Assembly (NCBI GenBank): GCA_907165065.1 | Contig: OU015525.1 | Span: 44,312,037 to 44,376,036 of the forward strand | From: Caprimulgus europaeus | Lineage: Eukaryota; Chordata; Aves; Caprimulgiformes; Caprimulgidae | Length of the DNA stretch: 64,000 nt | Direction of reading: 5' to 3' | Shown: positions 47,426 through 61,040 of the stretch, in pieces | Numbering within the stretch: position 1 is the first letter of the stretch | Layout of the letters: each line of letters opens with the position of its first letter | The notes under the pieces: model-generated | What the model was told of the DNA's origin: nothing | The model's input: only the letters and a program-made list of their open reading frames with translations | Databases searched by the model: none | Made by a program: the position numbers and the translations under genes

Positions 47426-50400
47426 CACATAACTAAGGTGAAGTAACTTTAACCACCCAAGATGTATAATTATCACCCTGAAATGCACTGCCTGGAATGT
47501 ATTATTGCTGTCATGAAATGGAATTTAAACACAGTAAGGAAACAGTTAGCCCCACAGATTTACTGGACATTATCGGCAGGGCTATGACATCAAGGGTGGC
47601 CAATCCAAGTGAGCTCAGCACTCACAAACTATTTCACGCTTCTAAGTACTTATTACCAATAAAACAAGTGTTATGACTGTGTATTTTCAGGTAGTCCAGC
47701 TGATTTGTCAGCCAGTCTTTTTTGCACTGAAGTGGTCTGTGTGGGATGGTGAGGCTTAACTCTGAGAACCTGAAGACAAGGCGTTTCCTCACACAGTTTT
47801 GGTTCTGCATTTCAGGAACTGCTTTACAGAAAGCAGCAGAAGCAGCAGGTCACATGCAGAATAAAACCACTGAAAACAAACATTTCTACTGATGGAGAAT
47901 GAACCCTTACACCATTTCAGTGTTTACAGGTATCAAACTACAGCTGTACTCAAAGAAGAGGAAAGAACTCCTGGATATTCCTGCTGCAGCCTCAACCACA
48001 GCAAGACTCAACAGGCAGGCAGTGGTCGTGGGTGTCTCTGTAACACCTACCCTGGCCTGACAGAGACACTCTGAGCAATATCTTGGAAAGGCTCCAGCTC
48101 ACCAGCACCAGACAGACCTCACCATGCATTAGGATCTGGCTAAGTTGTAGAGCCATGACACATTTTGGCAGGTTGGCATCTGGCAGTTCAAATGCACCTG
48201 CTTACAATTAGTTACAAGAAATTCCACATAAAATACTTCATTGCCTGGATCACAGTACCTTGTTCGCATACTCGAATTTTAACCCTTTCAGTATCCTAGT
48301 TTTATTAAAGGTTAGACACAGAGATTTTCTTTAACTTTCCTTGACCTTTTGTCAGTGCTTCCCTTTTAAGAGTTCAATCTAAGGACATGACATTAAGGAC
48401 AAGAGAAAAAAGCCCATTAACAGCAGTGCAGGAGATTGAATTGGACTTTCTGAGAACAATTAAAGTAAACATAACCCACTGAACATTCTCTGTGATTCTG
48501 AGCAGAAATGGATTGACTCCTAATAGGGAGTTAATTCTTTTCCAAAACATACAATAGCATGTCCTTATACTACTAATTATGGCAATAAAACAACTGTGTT
48601 TGGAGAGGAAATGAAGAAACAGCAGAAATCACCTGGTCACCCAATACACATGCATTATTGAGCTATAAACTTCCATTTTTGGATGGCACTACAGTGTTCT
48701 GCTGCTACGCTGATATTTTTAATGCCTCACAATATGAACTTTAAGAGGGACAGATTGCTTGGTTTATATACTGTTGTGGGGAATAGAGATTTTTATTGGG
48801 GCAAAATAATGAATTATCAAACAAGCATGCTCTAACTGTAGCTAATAAATAGTCACAAAATCCTGTTAACTCTAAAAGCCTGGGGAAAAAATTTATTTAT
48901 TTCCGGAAAATAATAAGTAAATTAATATGGGATAGGATGCACCTGGAGGAAGTTTAGATCTAAGTGTTGGCCCAAACCAAACATGAAGGATGTCTGGTTC
49001 CAGTGCCATATTCATATTCCATCTTGCTTCTATCTCTATAACGTGATGGGATGGGAAAAGCTAAACTCCAGATACAAGAATACAGAATATTTCAATGATT
49101 AATACAAAACCTTTTTCTTCTTCAGTGAAGCATAGAACATCTTCGTAGTTCAACATGGCACAAAATTAATAGAAACACCCATGCATATGAAATTTAAATC
49201 TCTTCATCTATGTTCAATTTCTTTTGACAACACTAACTTCAAATCCCTAATGGTATTATTCTCTCAAATAGAAGAAAAGTAAAGCTTATCAATATCACAG
49301 CCCTATTGCAACAAGAGAAACAGAATAAAGATTGAGTACCAGCCTTTTAAAAACCCTTTAACCTTGATTAAAAGTGGGTGAGGAGATTTGTTATCAAAAA
49401 AGCATTTATGCAGTTGGTCTCCCATTCTTTTTATTTTTCCTTTAGGACTTCAGATAATTTGAAAAATATCTGATATTTAGACTGAATGGGAATTTAGAAT
49501 TCAATGTGTTGACACAACAACCCTTTGTGTTGACAAAGAAATAAATTCTTTCTTGTAAAACCATGGGATTAAACCCAAACTATATTGTAACCTTTTTTTT
49601 TTTTTTTTGTACTCATTAAGGTCAAAATAATGTGGTATGTTTATCCTCCCCTACTCTAGCTGGCAACCCTCCTGCTTCCTTTCTCCAACTGGAGGGGAAG
49701 GTGAGAGGCTGCTTTGCATTGTCTGGCAGGGGACGTTTGTCTCGTGGGAGAGAAAATGCCTTCCTACAGACTACAAAAAAAGTCTCGGTAGACAGGATAT
49801 ACAGCACACTCCATGCAAACTTCATTTTGATGTAATTAAGTGAGGCTCACGAGGCACATCACTTTATGTGTTACTAAGTTTGCTCTGGCTCCAGGAGCTA
49901 AGCCCACCTGGGGCCAGAGAGCAAGGAAAAGGCTGAAGATTGCAGGCTTCCGAGTGCAAAACCACCTGGTAGGTTTTGGAAGCTTAAACCTGATTATCAC
50001 ATATAAAGGCACAGACTGTTTTAGACCTTGTGGTTCTCAATGGCATCAGTGCTAGAGAAGCTATATCTGATAAACTGAGATAGGTATTGATAGATCTATA
50101 GAGGAACACGTAAGGAGGACTGAGGTCCCTTACAATCTTAGACTGGATTAATGCAGAAAACATATCAGACACTTTGGAAAGCTTTCAATCTAGCAAAATA
50201 AATAAGAATCACTATTGCAATGCACCACAGGAAGGGAACAGAAAAATTAATGTCCACAGCTTTAATCAGTTCAAACATTTATATTATTAAAGCAACACAA
50301 CAAAACTTTTTTTTCATATCTAGTCCACAGAAGCCAGATGCACTTAGAGAGTGTATGTGTATGTATAGAGAGATATATACATAACTCTCATCAAAGTCAG

Positions 50401-52627
50401 TGGGAGTTTTGCAGCCTCACAAAAGGGGCACAGACTTATGACTTGAAGCACTTTAGCCGTTGAAACTACAGAGAACTTATCTTGTCACTAATCTCTTAAG
50501 GTCCCTCTGTCTCCCGTTCAATAGCTTAGGTAAAGCAATTAAAAAGCTCTGTGAGATTTTATTAAAGACTTCTACGTAGAGCAGGGTTCAATAAGATGTT
50601 TGCTACTCCAGCAAAGATTTATGCCAACAAAAGCCAACTTGAGTCCTCAATATAAGCCAAATCCCCCTATATTTAGTTGAGATTATAGGATTCAGTATCA
50701 CATTCATGTGAATCTAATAGCTGAAAGGATGGAATCTATAACTTATATTTCTCTCCCTATAATTCTTATTGACTTGACATAGTACCATTACCTCCTAACA
50801 TATTCTTATTTCCCCAAAGCTTGAAATTCTAGTGAGAGCTGTAACAGCATCTCAGTCTAACAGCTTTCTGATTGTTCCATCTTCACGTAATGATATCCCT
50901 GAGCTCTGTGCTTCCTTGACAGCTCTTTCTCATTACAGAGCTTTCTCTACCTCATTACTCAATACCCTATCCTATATTGTCCTGGAACACAGAGACCTCC
51001 TGCTCCCCCATTGCAGGTCTTAGTAGGAGCCCATGACTCATTTTGATACTCCTTCCCCAGGAACCATGAGTTTCCCAGGTGCATTTCATATGGGAGAAAG
51101 CAAATGTTTGCTTAGGCAAAAATATCTTTCAGGTGAATGCACACTGAGGCAACAGACAAGCAGCATGGGGGAACCAGATTTACTTTTCCCATTGTTTATT
51201 TATTCGCAAGTCTAATTCCCTTCATAAACTGTATCACCAATTCCTCCAGTTCTTGTTTTTCACAGTTGGCTTCTGCTTTCCTATATCCTCGTCCCTCTTA
51301 ATTTTAGCATGATTAGGAGAAGCAAATCACCCCAAAGAAATTCCTGGGGGAAACCCCTTATCCAGCTATGTAGTGCATAAAGAGGAGCTTGTTTGCTCAG
51401 CTTACTGACAAGTAGAAACTTTGCCAAGCTATAAAGAGCAGGAGTGTTACTACTTGATCACAGACAGCTGCTTCACACTGTTACAAAAGTCAGTTTTGCT
51501 GAATATTTGAATTTTGTCCGTTTTTAAAAATAACTATTATGTAAACGTTCATGAAAATCTCAAAGCAACAGCTTAACAAATGGTGTTTCCCATCCTTCTT
51601 TTCCTCTGGGAGTCATTGTTACATTATCCTTACAGGTGTTTTCCTTATAGCAGCCCTGGTACACAAAATGAGAACCAGCAGCTCCACTGCATCATTTTAA
51701 TTCTTTTACTTGCACTGTGGTGTCAAGATTGTTTTGCCTTCATGACCTAGTGCCTTCTCTGACCTCTCTTTCACTGCCAACAAGAGTCTTTCCATTCAAT
51801 TCCTAGTTTATCGTAGAGGGCTTTATTTTCAAAGATTCCTAATTTTCTGTTGCCTGTTGTAATGGATCTTCCTAGAAATCACTATGGTCAAATCAGCACA
51901 GGGTGACCTTGTTCCCCTATCAAGTTTCCTTGGCATTAGAAAAGAGTGATGGAGTTCCAACACGAGCAAAAGTACCTGGGCAATTTCTTAGCTGGTATCA
52001 TCAAACAAGTTCGTTCCTCCACACTAAATTCTTATGGAAGTTGAACTTACAGCGGGACAAGGGGATTTCTACTACAAGCTGGGAAACCTTTGATCTCCAT
52101 CATTCCATCTGAAATTAGCAGAAATATTATTAATTTCTCCAGGCCTCATAGGTGGCTTCTGATAGGCACAAGACTTGTCAGAAGTGTAAAAGAGGAGACC
52201 ATGAAACAGAAAGGTAAAGGAAAGGAGGAGAGGAGGCATTCTGTAAGAACAGCTGGAGAGAGAGAAACCTGCCAACTGCTTCCGGGCAGCTGTGCTGGCT
52301 GCCTCTAGCCTTCTCCTTCGAGTCCACACAGGTGCTGGCGCTGGTGCGACCTGTGGGCTTATGGCACGAGAGATGAATGACATGCTGCAGCCAGTGTTGG
52401 CCGGTGACCTCCAAGTGGGGGCTCTGCCCAAGTCAGGGGTCCTTCAGCGGCTGTGGGAGTCTGGTGCAGATGCTCATGGCAAAAGATGGATGAAATATAT
52501 CTCACTGGAGGTGTGAGGTATGCTGTATTCCCATGCACAGACCGTGCCACTCCGTTAGAACCTCGGTCGGATACAGCACTTCTCTTCAGCAGGTTTATGA
52601 AGCACATCAGGAAGGAGGTCAATACTA
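47426..52627. other. Unique non-coding DNA
   Basis: About 5 kb with no gene or RNA recognised. It contains a run of 16 T (49593-49608), a palindromic core near 50385-50412, and repeat-free AT-rich parts (48480-48960) that look like conserved regulatory DNA. Three overlapping frames on both strands at 49622-49843 are short and unrecognised. A GC-richer stretch at 52270-52470 carries overlapping frames with no known product. Confidence 0.45.
50385..50412. repeat. Relic of a palindromic 'ctc..ca..tcagtgggag' motif
   Basis: CTCTCATCAAAGTCAGTGGGAG resembles the centre of the dispersed palindrome 'ctcccattgaagtcaatgggag'. The arms pair imperfectly. It may be related to 28527-28550. Short and therefore tentative. 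Confidence 0.35.
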
Positions 52628-52750
52628 TTACATTTCACAGACTGGGAAACTGGGGTGCAGGTGAATGAAATTACTAAAATCACCCAGGAAACATCTGGCA
52701 AGGCCAGGAATTGAAGCCAATTCTAGCCCGGTGCCTACCTATGGCTTTGG
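52628..52750 (-). mobile_element. MIR-like SINE remnant
   Basis: The plus strand reads TTTCACAGACTGGGAAACTG, then a diverged 'gaggtta..gactt' part, AAAATCACCCAGGAA, and GGCAAGGCCAGGAATTGAAGCC. This follows the reverse complement of the MIR core and tRNA-related part (tttacagatgaggaaactgagg ... aggtcac.cag ... ggcagagc.gggattcgaaccc). MIR-type SINEs are known as ancient amniote repeats, with rare, strongly diverged copies in birds. The element would run on minus. Confidence 0.7.
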
Positions 52751-55700
52751 TTCAAGATTATCCATTATGGCCTGTCACATATAAGAACAGACATTTTACA
52801 AGAAACCTTTCCTAACAAGATTTTTTTTCTATTATTATTCCTCTTAAAATTATCCTGCCATTAAAACACAAGTGAATTCACAGGCATAAAACTCCATTTA
52901 AATAACATTATATTGACAGAACCTGACACAAAGCCTGGAAATTCAGAGTTATGGTTGGCATTCCCTGCTGAACTTGAGTCCCTGTGTCTTTTATTTTCCA
53001 CATGAGCATTAGTGTCAGCCTTAAGTGTGGATTTCCTGACTTTTTCAGTCTGTGTCACAACCTTCCCTTTATTTAAACACAGAATTTTTCCTGCAAATAT
53101 CTACTGAATAGGTCACCAGAATTAGTGCTGTTTTGCTCTTTCTAAAGATCCGACAAATAAACGAAGAAACAATACAAATCTGGATCTAAAAGCCCAAACA
53201 AACCCGGTTCTAAATTTTCTGTCTTTATGGAGAAGAAAAAAGATGGACTGTGGGTTTCCTTAAAAAGCAAAAAAAATAAAGGGATTTTTGTATCTTTCTG
53301 TCCAGGACTGGAAGGAGAATGTAAAAAAACAAAGGGTCTTCTCGCATTGCCTTGCTCCACTTCTGCAAAGACAGGAAGTGCAGACAGTTCAATAGCTGTC
53401 ATTAATCTGAACAAATGCTGTTTATCAGATAAACCTCCTGGAAGGGCTGCCAGGGATTCCACCAGTGTGCTGAATTACTGGCCATGGAGAACCAGTAGGG
53501 CAGTTACAGTTCTTGGTGCATACAAAAAGGGGATACATAGTCAATATGAGCTGTGGAGTAATTAGTACAGAGAAGGAACAAGTGCATTTTATTGTCAACA
53601 TGCCACGCTTTCCCTGATACTTGATAGGCACATACCCAGATGTATGGTATCGTGCACTTGGCATATGTCCAAGTGATATGCTGGATGCACAGGCAGTTCG
53701 ATGCAAGCAGAATAATCTTAGAGGACAGGACTCAACATGCATGGTCACGTCTGCATATATGAACACTGTCACATGTGCCTGATGGAGATGGGCTGAAGGA
53801 GGGCAAGGATGACAACAGCAAAGAGCATACTGGCTCAGGAGTTAAATTAGTCCTCCAGCCCCATCTCTGCAGGACCTAGGAAAGAAGGTGATGGGCAACC
53901 AGGCCACAGGTTGGCGATTTGGTCGTGCAGAGCCAAATCTGGATCATGACTGTGACAGATAGAAATCATCAATTCACCAGCCCTATGATATACCACCAAT
54001 ATATCTGTAGTGCCTTATCTTTAAAGCTCCCTCATGCCAAATCCCCTGATTTGAACATTTGATCTCTATTCTACCAATTAAAAGTGCATGTGTGCTAGGA
54101 CTGCCCAGCTGCACCTCTATGGGACTGAAGACATCAACAGGGCTTTGTCGCTTATAGCTTCACTGAGCCCTGGCCCAAATCTGTCCCACAGCCTGAGAGA
54201 CTCAAGGATCATCTTCTCCTTCACCAGGCACTGACCCAGCACACATGCTCCTCTCCCTGTTCCAGCCAACAGTCTGTCCCAAAGAGCTGGAGGGGATGAA
54301 GGAAGCATCTGAGTCTCCTCCTCTGCTGGTGGCCCCCCTGAAATGGGCAGCATCCCTCCTCCCCTGCACCCCAACCCCTTCCCCCTGCGATGCAGCTTTC
54401 TATAGCACATGTGGATTTTATGACCATTGTTGCAAGGGAGGAAGATGCAGTAGAGAGATCTTAAAACTTCAGTCCATCCTTACAGGGTTGGATCATCCAG
54501 GTCTAAGTCATTTTCCACTAATGCTCTGGTGTAAATGCAGGGGGAAAACATTATTTTCAAATTATGTTGAATTTCAAATTAGCCCTTTAACCTATGAGTA
54601 TCTAAGCAGGTGAGTAACTTTATTTTCATGAGAAGTCCCAAGGAATTACAGGAGTAGTCTTACCCAAACTTAAGTATGAGCAAAGTTTGGGCCCTTGTAC
54701 TACCTTCAGCAAGCACAAGTACAGGCTACACTTGCATAGATTACATTTGTACAAACTGACACAAGCAATAAACAATTCCTAATGGCAACTCTTTACCACG
54801 TTTGCTCAGACTTTGTCATTACTTGCAGACACCAAGGCTGATTTCTGTCTACATTAAGGCCATGTCTAAGTTAACGTTCTCATTGCTCTGAGATGGTAAA
54901 TTGCAAATTTAGGTGTTATTTCAGTTTATTGGAATTTTTCTTGTTGTCTAATTCCCAGCTTCTCAAAACACAGCTCTAGAAAGTATCTCAGTGGTAGGAG
55001 ACTGGGAAGATTATATCTTTATTTGTCTCAGATGTAGCCTGGTATTTTAAAACAAAATACTAGATAAAGACTCTTTCTATCACTTACACAATTTCTAAAG
55101 TCTGTATGTGAAACTACAGGAGATGGTCCAGTTCATATAATCCTCTTTAAGATAGAAAATAAGACAAGTCCTTATCACATATTTTACATGTAAGATCACC
55201 ATATACTGTGTCTCATTCAAGGCTTGGTAGTGAAGCTGCAAAGTTGAGATCAAAGTAGTACTCAGAAACATAATCTTCTTCTTTTAAGAAGGATCTGTAG
55301 ACTATGCAGTGTTTGCTGGGTACACATAAACAACCAGCTTCATGGAACCTAATCATTTAGTAGTCTTGAGACAATGCTAAGTTCTTATAAAGCTTGTCTG
55401 TGACAACTCATTATTATAGCAGAAAGCTAAACTAACACATCCTTAGGCCTGATCACTGAAATGTCTATTCTCAGTTTAGGATCACAGTCTGCCATACAAA
55501 AAAAAAAAGTGCTGTAAAGCCAAAAGAGAAACACACAGCCCAGAATAAGGACAGCACATCTACAGCACATCCCAGTGTATGGATCCATGGGTCTATTAAC
55601 ATGATCCAGAAAGCAAAGAGGCAACACTTTGCATCTCAGTTGTTTTGGCATGAGAGAGGTGTGAGAGGCCGCTGGAACTAGAGATGTCCCTGGGGTTTGT

Positions 55701-58700
55701 AGCCACACTTATTTCCCCAGTGCCAGAAATGTGCAGTGCAGAGCTGACCCAGCACTGCTAACGACTGTGAGAAGATCAAGAGAATGAGAACCACAGCCAG
55801 AACCATGCATGTAGAACATTTTTGCAAGATCTTAAGACTTTATTCGCTCTAGACCAAGCCAGGGGTTTCAGTGCCTAACTCCCATCTATGTGGTGAGGAA
55901 ACAGGCATCTGATTTCCTCTGTGAGCATGGCCTTTTCTCCAGGATGATACAGGATTCGATAACATTATCAACTTCACATCTCTGATAGTGCTTAAGCACA
56001 ACAGTACACAGTCTTTTTTTCTGCTATGTCCTTCTTTAATTTTTTATAAGCAATTAAAAAGGAGTAAGATTGTCATACCATTAGTTTTCAAGATTGCTTT
56101 CACAGCATGAATTTATAGCTATAGACACAATCAAGCAGCACACTGAACTCCTTTCCTCACACAGAGGTCCCAAAGATGGAGCAAACAGAGGAATAAAAAG
56201 CCAAAACTCATCTAATTTTCCACCAAGGCAGCACACGGTGCTGCAGAAGCGCTTCCCGCATTGCACAATGGCCAGCTCCTGCTCCAATGTGGTGGGAACG
56301 AGCAGGCAGACTGTGGCAGGAGCAAGCCTCGTTGCCTTGGAACACTGCCTTAAAAAGTCATATTTGGGTTTGAGTGTCTATAAGGGCTGCAAAGCTGCCA
56401 GCCAGGAAGCAGATAACACCTGCCACTCAAATTCAAACCACCCTGTGCACCCCTAGCCCCAGCTCCAGCTGTCCCCCAGCGCACATGGTGGCCCCAACTT
56501 TCTTCCCACATCAGGATACCCATTGGTACCCAGCAAGGGAGGTTCCAAACCATAGGCTTTGGCTGGGAAAAAAAAAAAGTGACAGAAAGTTTTTAATCTT
56601 CAGGGTAGTCTTTTCCTCAATACATAATGTTGTGAAATCCAGTTTCATGCTTTTGCGATTAGTAACCGACATGCATTGCTTCTTCCTAAAATTACATCGG
56701 AAAGACTTAAGGACATGATGCATAAACATGCATGTTAGAACGTAGAGGCTGTTCCCAAAAAGGTAAAAAAAAAATCTATTTTTTCTTATATCCAGAAACT
56801 TTTACATCACATGTATGCATAAGAGATTAAGCGAAATGCCAAAAGTAACAGTTTCAATTGGATTTCATTACTCTGTGATGAGGTTGTCCTCTGTTATTTT
56901 TGGTATAGCTCTTAATGAGCTGAGTAACCATGCCAGTCTAATAAGGATTTGCTTTAAAGTTCTTCTTTAATTTAGAAAAAAAATTTTTTTAAAAATTGCA
57001 ATTCATTCTGAAGAAAGAGTGACATAAATGATGCAGTTACAGAGCAGAACTTTCCTTTTGTGTTCATGTTTGTGTGGATAAGAGGGTTATGTTGATGACC
57101 TCCCTAACATTTCCTTTTTTCCCTTTTCTTTTTTTCCTCTGGATTTCCGTGAAGCATGATCTGTTCTTTTAATGGTCTGGAACTAGAAGTTTCAGGGTGT
57201 GGAGGTGAAGAAAATGGGAGAGAGGAAAAATAATTTCACACTTAATACCTGATAGGGTGGGTCATTTTTGCAGAATGGAATATGATTTTTTTTTATTTTA
57301 TTTCTTCACTGAGTAAAATACATTTGTCCCATGTTCCTTACACCTCATTCAGACATGAATGTCTCCTTTCTTCATGTACACTGGAGAAAGATGTCTTCAC
57401 TTTGGAAAAGACTAAGTTCGACAAATAAGAAGGAGATTCTCCAAGCATGAAATTGCTTAACAAAAATGGCATATTTCATAACAGAAATGAAAAATCCAAA
57501 AGACCTCTCCATGTCTCTGGATGAATTCTTTGTCTAAATGAGTGCCACATGTCAGAGCTTCTCATGGAGAAAGGGAAATTTTTCTTTTCGAATCTCACAT
57601 ATGGTAAGCAGTCTGAATCAGATGGAGATAAAAATGCAACCAAACTATGCACAGTTTCATTATGTGGGCTCTTAGGAGATTAATGATGCCTGTTTATCAG
57701 AAAAAGTAATTTTTTTAAAAACACATAAAATACTTAATTTACAGAAACTAGGCCCGCTCTGCTTTCCTAGTGAGATTATTAGTTGTGAGGTAGAATGTAA
57801 TGTCAGTAAAGCATGATTAAACTTCCACTTCAGATGCTTTTCCACATGCTGCAAGTGATAGGCATCGTGAGACTTGAAAATCCATAGAGTTTGTTTTCAA
57901 TACCTCAGAAACTTTGTCATTCTCTAGCTCATGGAAGATCTTTTGATGTATGAGTGCAATGATGCTGCTCTACAACTGGAGGCCTTTGATGCAGAACCTC
58001 AAGTGCAAAAGATGGCAGGATTAGGTGCCAAGTCTCCCTGTTTACCTCCTTAAACAGCTTCTTCTCAGAGTCCTAAAAGTTCTTGGTTGGCAAAAATCCC
58101 TTGTTTAAAAATACAAAAAAGTTAGTAAAGGGGAAAAAAAATAATTTTTTAACAAGTGTTTGAGAAGCAAGACTATATAACTAAGAGTATATTATCTTGA
58201 AATCTTCACAAATAATGATGTTAACATATATCTTTCTAAAATAGAATTCATTCTGATATTCCTTCAGAGCTAACCATACAAAGGAAAAAAAAAACCAAAC
58301 CATGATTACCTCTTGTTTAATAAATTACTTTTTCTTCTTACCCTGCCCTTTAGTCTTCCAGGAATAGCCTGGCATATGCTCAGGTGTCTGTTATAAATGG
58401 AGATTAATAAAGCTTATGTTTTAAAAGAGTTTAATAAAGTCCAGAACAAATTAAACCAGAAGTAGCACAACAAAAAGCCTATTAATATTGCTACACCAGG
58501 GACCTCTTAAAGGCACATAGCTTTGGTGTATTCCAAGTTTCATCTCACACAGTACCTTGAACAGGATGTGGGTTGAGAAGGTTTCACAATGTGTCTGGTT
58601 CTCAGTAAATCAGTTGTTAACTTTTGGGTTAGTTTTCACTAAAATTGTCAAATGATCATTGCTCACAATGTGATTTCTAGAGCATTTTATTCCCTTATTA

Positions 58701-58960
58701 GATCTGTATTTCAGGGCACAAAATGACACACACTGGGTTTTATTTGATCTACCTTTACAGAGTCAGTCTGTAAGTTTAATTATTCTAATAATAATCCTCA
58801 TATTTAGGAAATGTTTCTGCCTCAGTGCAGTACTTATACCCTCTTGGACCACCCAAAATAATTCCTTTTACCATAAAAATGTAATGTTACTCTCAAGTTA
58901 GTAATTTGTTACTTTGGGAGTCAAAGAATAGAGTAGGATGTAGAATACATCCCTAGGATG
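52751..58960. other. Unique non-coding DNA
   Basis: About 6 kb without a recognisable gene. The larger frames (53227-53565 plus with 53142-53462 and 53425-53772 minus; 54245-54613 plus; 56094-56456 plus) overlap frames on the opposite strand and show no domain. A run of A lies at 56568-56578 and many A/T homopolymers occur after 56750. A moderately GC-rich patch spans about 54110-54400. Confidence 0.5.
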
Positions 58961-58987
58961 AAAAAAATAAATAAATAAATAAATAAA
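58961..58987 (+). repeat. (AAAT)n microsatellite
   Basis: A short A run followed by five AAAT units. Typical slippage-prone simple repeat, possibly from an old poly(A) tail. Confidence 0.85.
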
Positions 58988-60484
58988 AGAAGACGAGTAA
59001 TTCAGTCATGTTCATTTTAATTATCTATTAATATTTAGGTCACTTCACTGAATTTGAGATGAAGAACAATTACATGAATCAAAACGCTGAGCTAGTTAGC
59101 TGCTTAGTTTGCATTTTCAAAAACAATATATTTATTAAAATTTCATTAAAGTTCAAAACAACAAAAGATAGAAAATATTTTTTAATATGAGTAATTATTC
59201 ACAAATAGGAACAATCATGTAAAGGAAACAAAGGCAAATATGTCTATATCATGTAGTTAATTTACTAATTCAGCAAAAAAGCATCCCATGCATAACCAGA
59301 GCAGTGTTAAGTCAGATGGCTAATTATGGTTAGGTATCTGGGGCTAAATCCACAAATGAGTGTAGGTATAGCTACTCTTCCTTTTGCTATAGCAAATTTC
59401 TGGGTACAGTAGTAAATCCACCATATTGACAAGTCTGAGCTAGCTGCCTTACGTCCTTCACACCAGGAGCAGAAAAATGGGTGGCACAGAGCAAGGCTCA
59501 CAGGGCAGCAGCAGGGACATGCAAGGAAAAAACCTAGGTTAAAGAAGGAGGGAGCATGTTTGCCATCCTGCCTCTCTCCTCAACCTAAAAGCATTGAATT
59601 AGGCACCTGTGGGAAACTGGACTTCGATTTCTTGCACTAGGCATACACAGTTTCTGCCTGTCTCTGCACAACAGGCTTATGGTTTCTCTTGAAGCACAGC
59701 TGGAAGAAACATCAGCATAGCCCATCTTATACACAAGAACTTGAGCAGCAGGCCCTCTTCCTGGGTGCTAAGATATACATCCTAACTTGGAGCCTGACAT
59801 TCTTCACACTTCTTAAAGCTGTTACACTGCACGGTCCAGCATAGGAAATACACAAGGGCTGGTGAGAAAGAAAAAGCAAGACAATGCAAAACTTGTGACT
59901 TAATAGCGAGCGCAGTCTTGCTGGGAGAGGAAAGATGTGGATGATGGCCAGGCAAGCTTATTTAACACAGATTTCTATCTTCACACATGGGGAACAATAC
60001 ATACCCACCTTTTATGGACCTTCACCTCTCCCCTTGGAGGCCCTTCTCAACTCTCCATTCATCCCCTATGAATTCTAGGGAATTTTCCACCCTCTGATAT
60101 TCATGGTTTTTGTAACCTTCCCTCAGCCTCTCTGGACTTAGCTCACTCTCTCTCTCATCATTGTTGCTGTTTGAATGAGATAGACAAGTCACTCACTCCA
60201 GGTTGTCCCCCCCTTTGTTCCTCTCACACGGTCTCCTTGCCTTAAGCGGAGCATCCAACTGAGTCACTCCCCAGCCCAGCTCTCTGAACGAAACTGTAGC
60301 ACGCAACTATGGACCAACTGTGGGCTATTAGAAAGCACAGAGTGTATATTGAATTCCTTTGCTGTTAGGGTCAAACTTTAATCCAAATACCGCATTCAGC
60401 AAGAACAATATTCCTGGAAATCATTCTTTACACACAACTAAAGACTCTGTTCTGCCATGCTTTCTGCTTTCAACGAAGAACATT
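58988..60484. other. Non-coding DNA, AT-rich then pyrimidine-rich
   Basis: The first part (about 59020-59160) is AT-rich and repeat-free. The part at 59990-60260 is pyrimidine-rich on plus with CTCTCTCTCTC tracts. No gene or known repeat recognised. Confidence 0.45.
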
Positions 60485-61040
60485 ATAGCATGATAGAAAA
60501 TTAGGTCAGAAGAGATGTCAAAAGATTATTTGAAGAGATATCAAAAAATCCCAAAACTTTTCTCCCAACACAAGCTGGAATCAATTTCATCTGAGCTAAC
60601 CCTGACAGGATGCGCAACCTACTCTTACGCATCTCCAATGTAGCAATTCTACAGGCTTCTTTAATACTATATTTAACACCTCAGTTATCTTTACAACTGG
60701 GAAGTTATTCTGAATGTATTAAATCACTCTGGAGTACAGTTTATTCTTTTCCCCTTCTAGATACCATTTATGTGTTTAAATACCTTTATTGTGTCTCTCT
60801 TCAGTCTCATTTTCCAGATTAAAAACCTCAGTTTTTCCAGTGTTTCCCAGATTTCCTAACCTAGTCTTATGAACTGTTTTATGTCTTCCTTGGCATATAG
60901 TACCCCAAATGGCCACAACTGTCTAGCTGAGTCCTTGAGAGAGAAACGATGGAGTGGAAGAATTATTTCAAATAGGCCCACCAAAATGAATTTGACTCAT
61001 TTCACAGTGAAGCTTGGGTCTTGGTGACTGAGCTGGCACA
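60485..61040 (-). mobile_element. Ancient CR1 LINE fragment (L3-like lineage)
   Basis: The 3' edge near 60485 reads TGATAGAAAATTAGGTCAGA. Then come ACCCTGACAGGATGCGCAAC, TTTATTGTGTCTCTCTTCAG, TCTCATTTTCCAGATTAAAA, TTTTCCAGTGTTTCCCAGAT, and near the far end GGAGTGGAAGAATTATTTCA and TTTGACTCATTTCACAGTGA. This order follows the reverse complement of old CR1 lineages (ccctgacagg...; tgtctcctctcagtcttctttt; gagcggaagaattacttc; ttgactcatatt). Strong decay, no open frame. The 5' limit near 61040 is uncertain. Confidence 0.75.

Noticed and set aside
53142-53772. Overlapping frames of 106-115 codons on both strands
   Set aside because: Mutually overlapping on opposite strands, with no recognisable family and no splice-site support.
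54620-55000. A 'ggccatgtctaa' stretch resembling DNA-transposon termini known from turtles
   Set aside because: Only about a dozen bases match from memory and no inverted terminal partner was found.
56094-56456. 120-codon plus-strand frame
   Set aside because: Composition like non-coding DNA and no recognisable motif.
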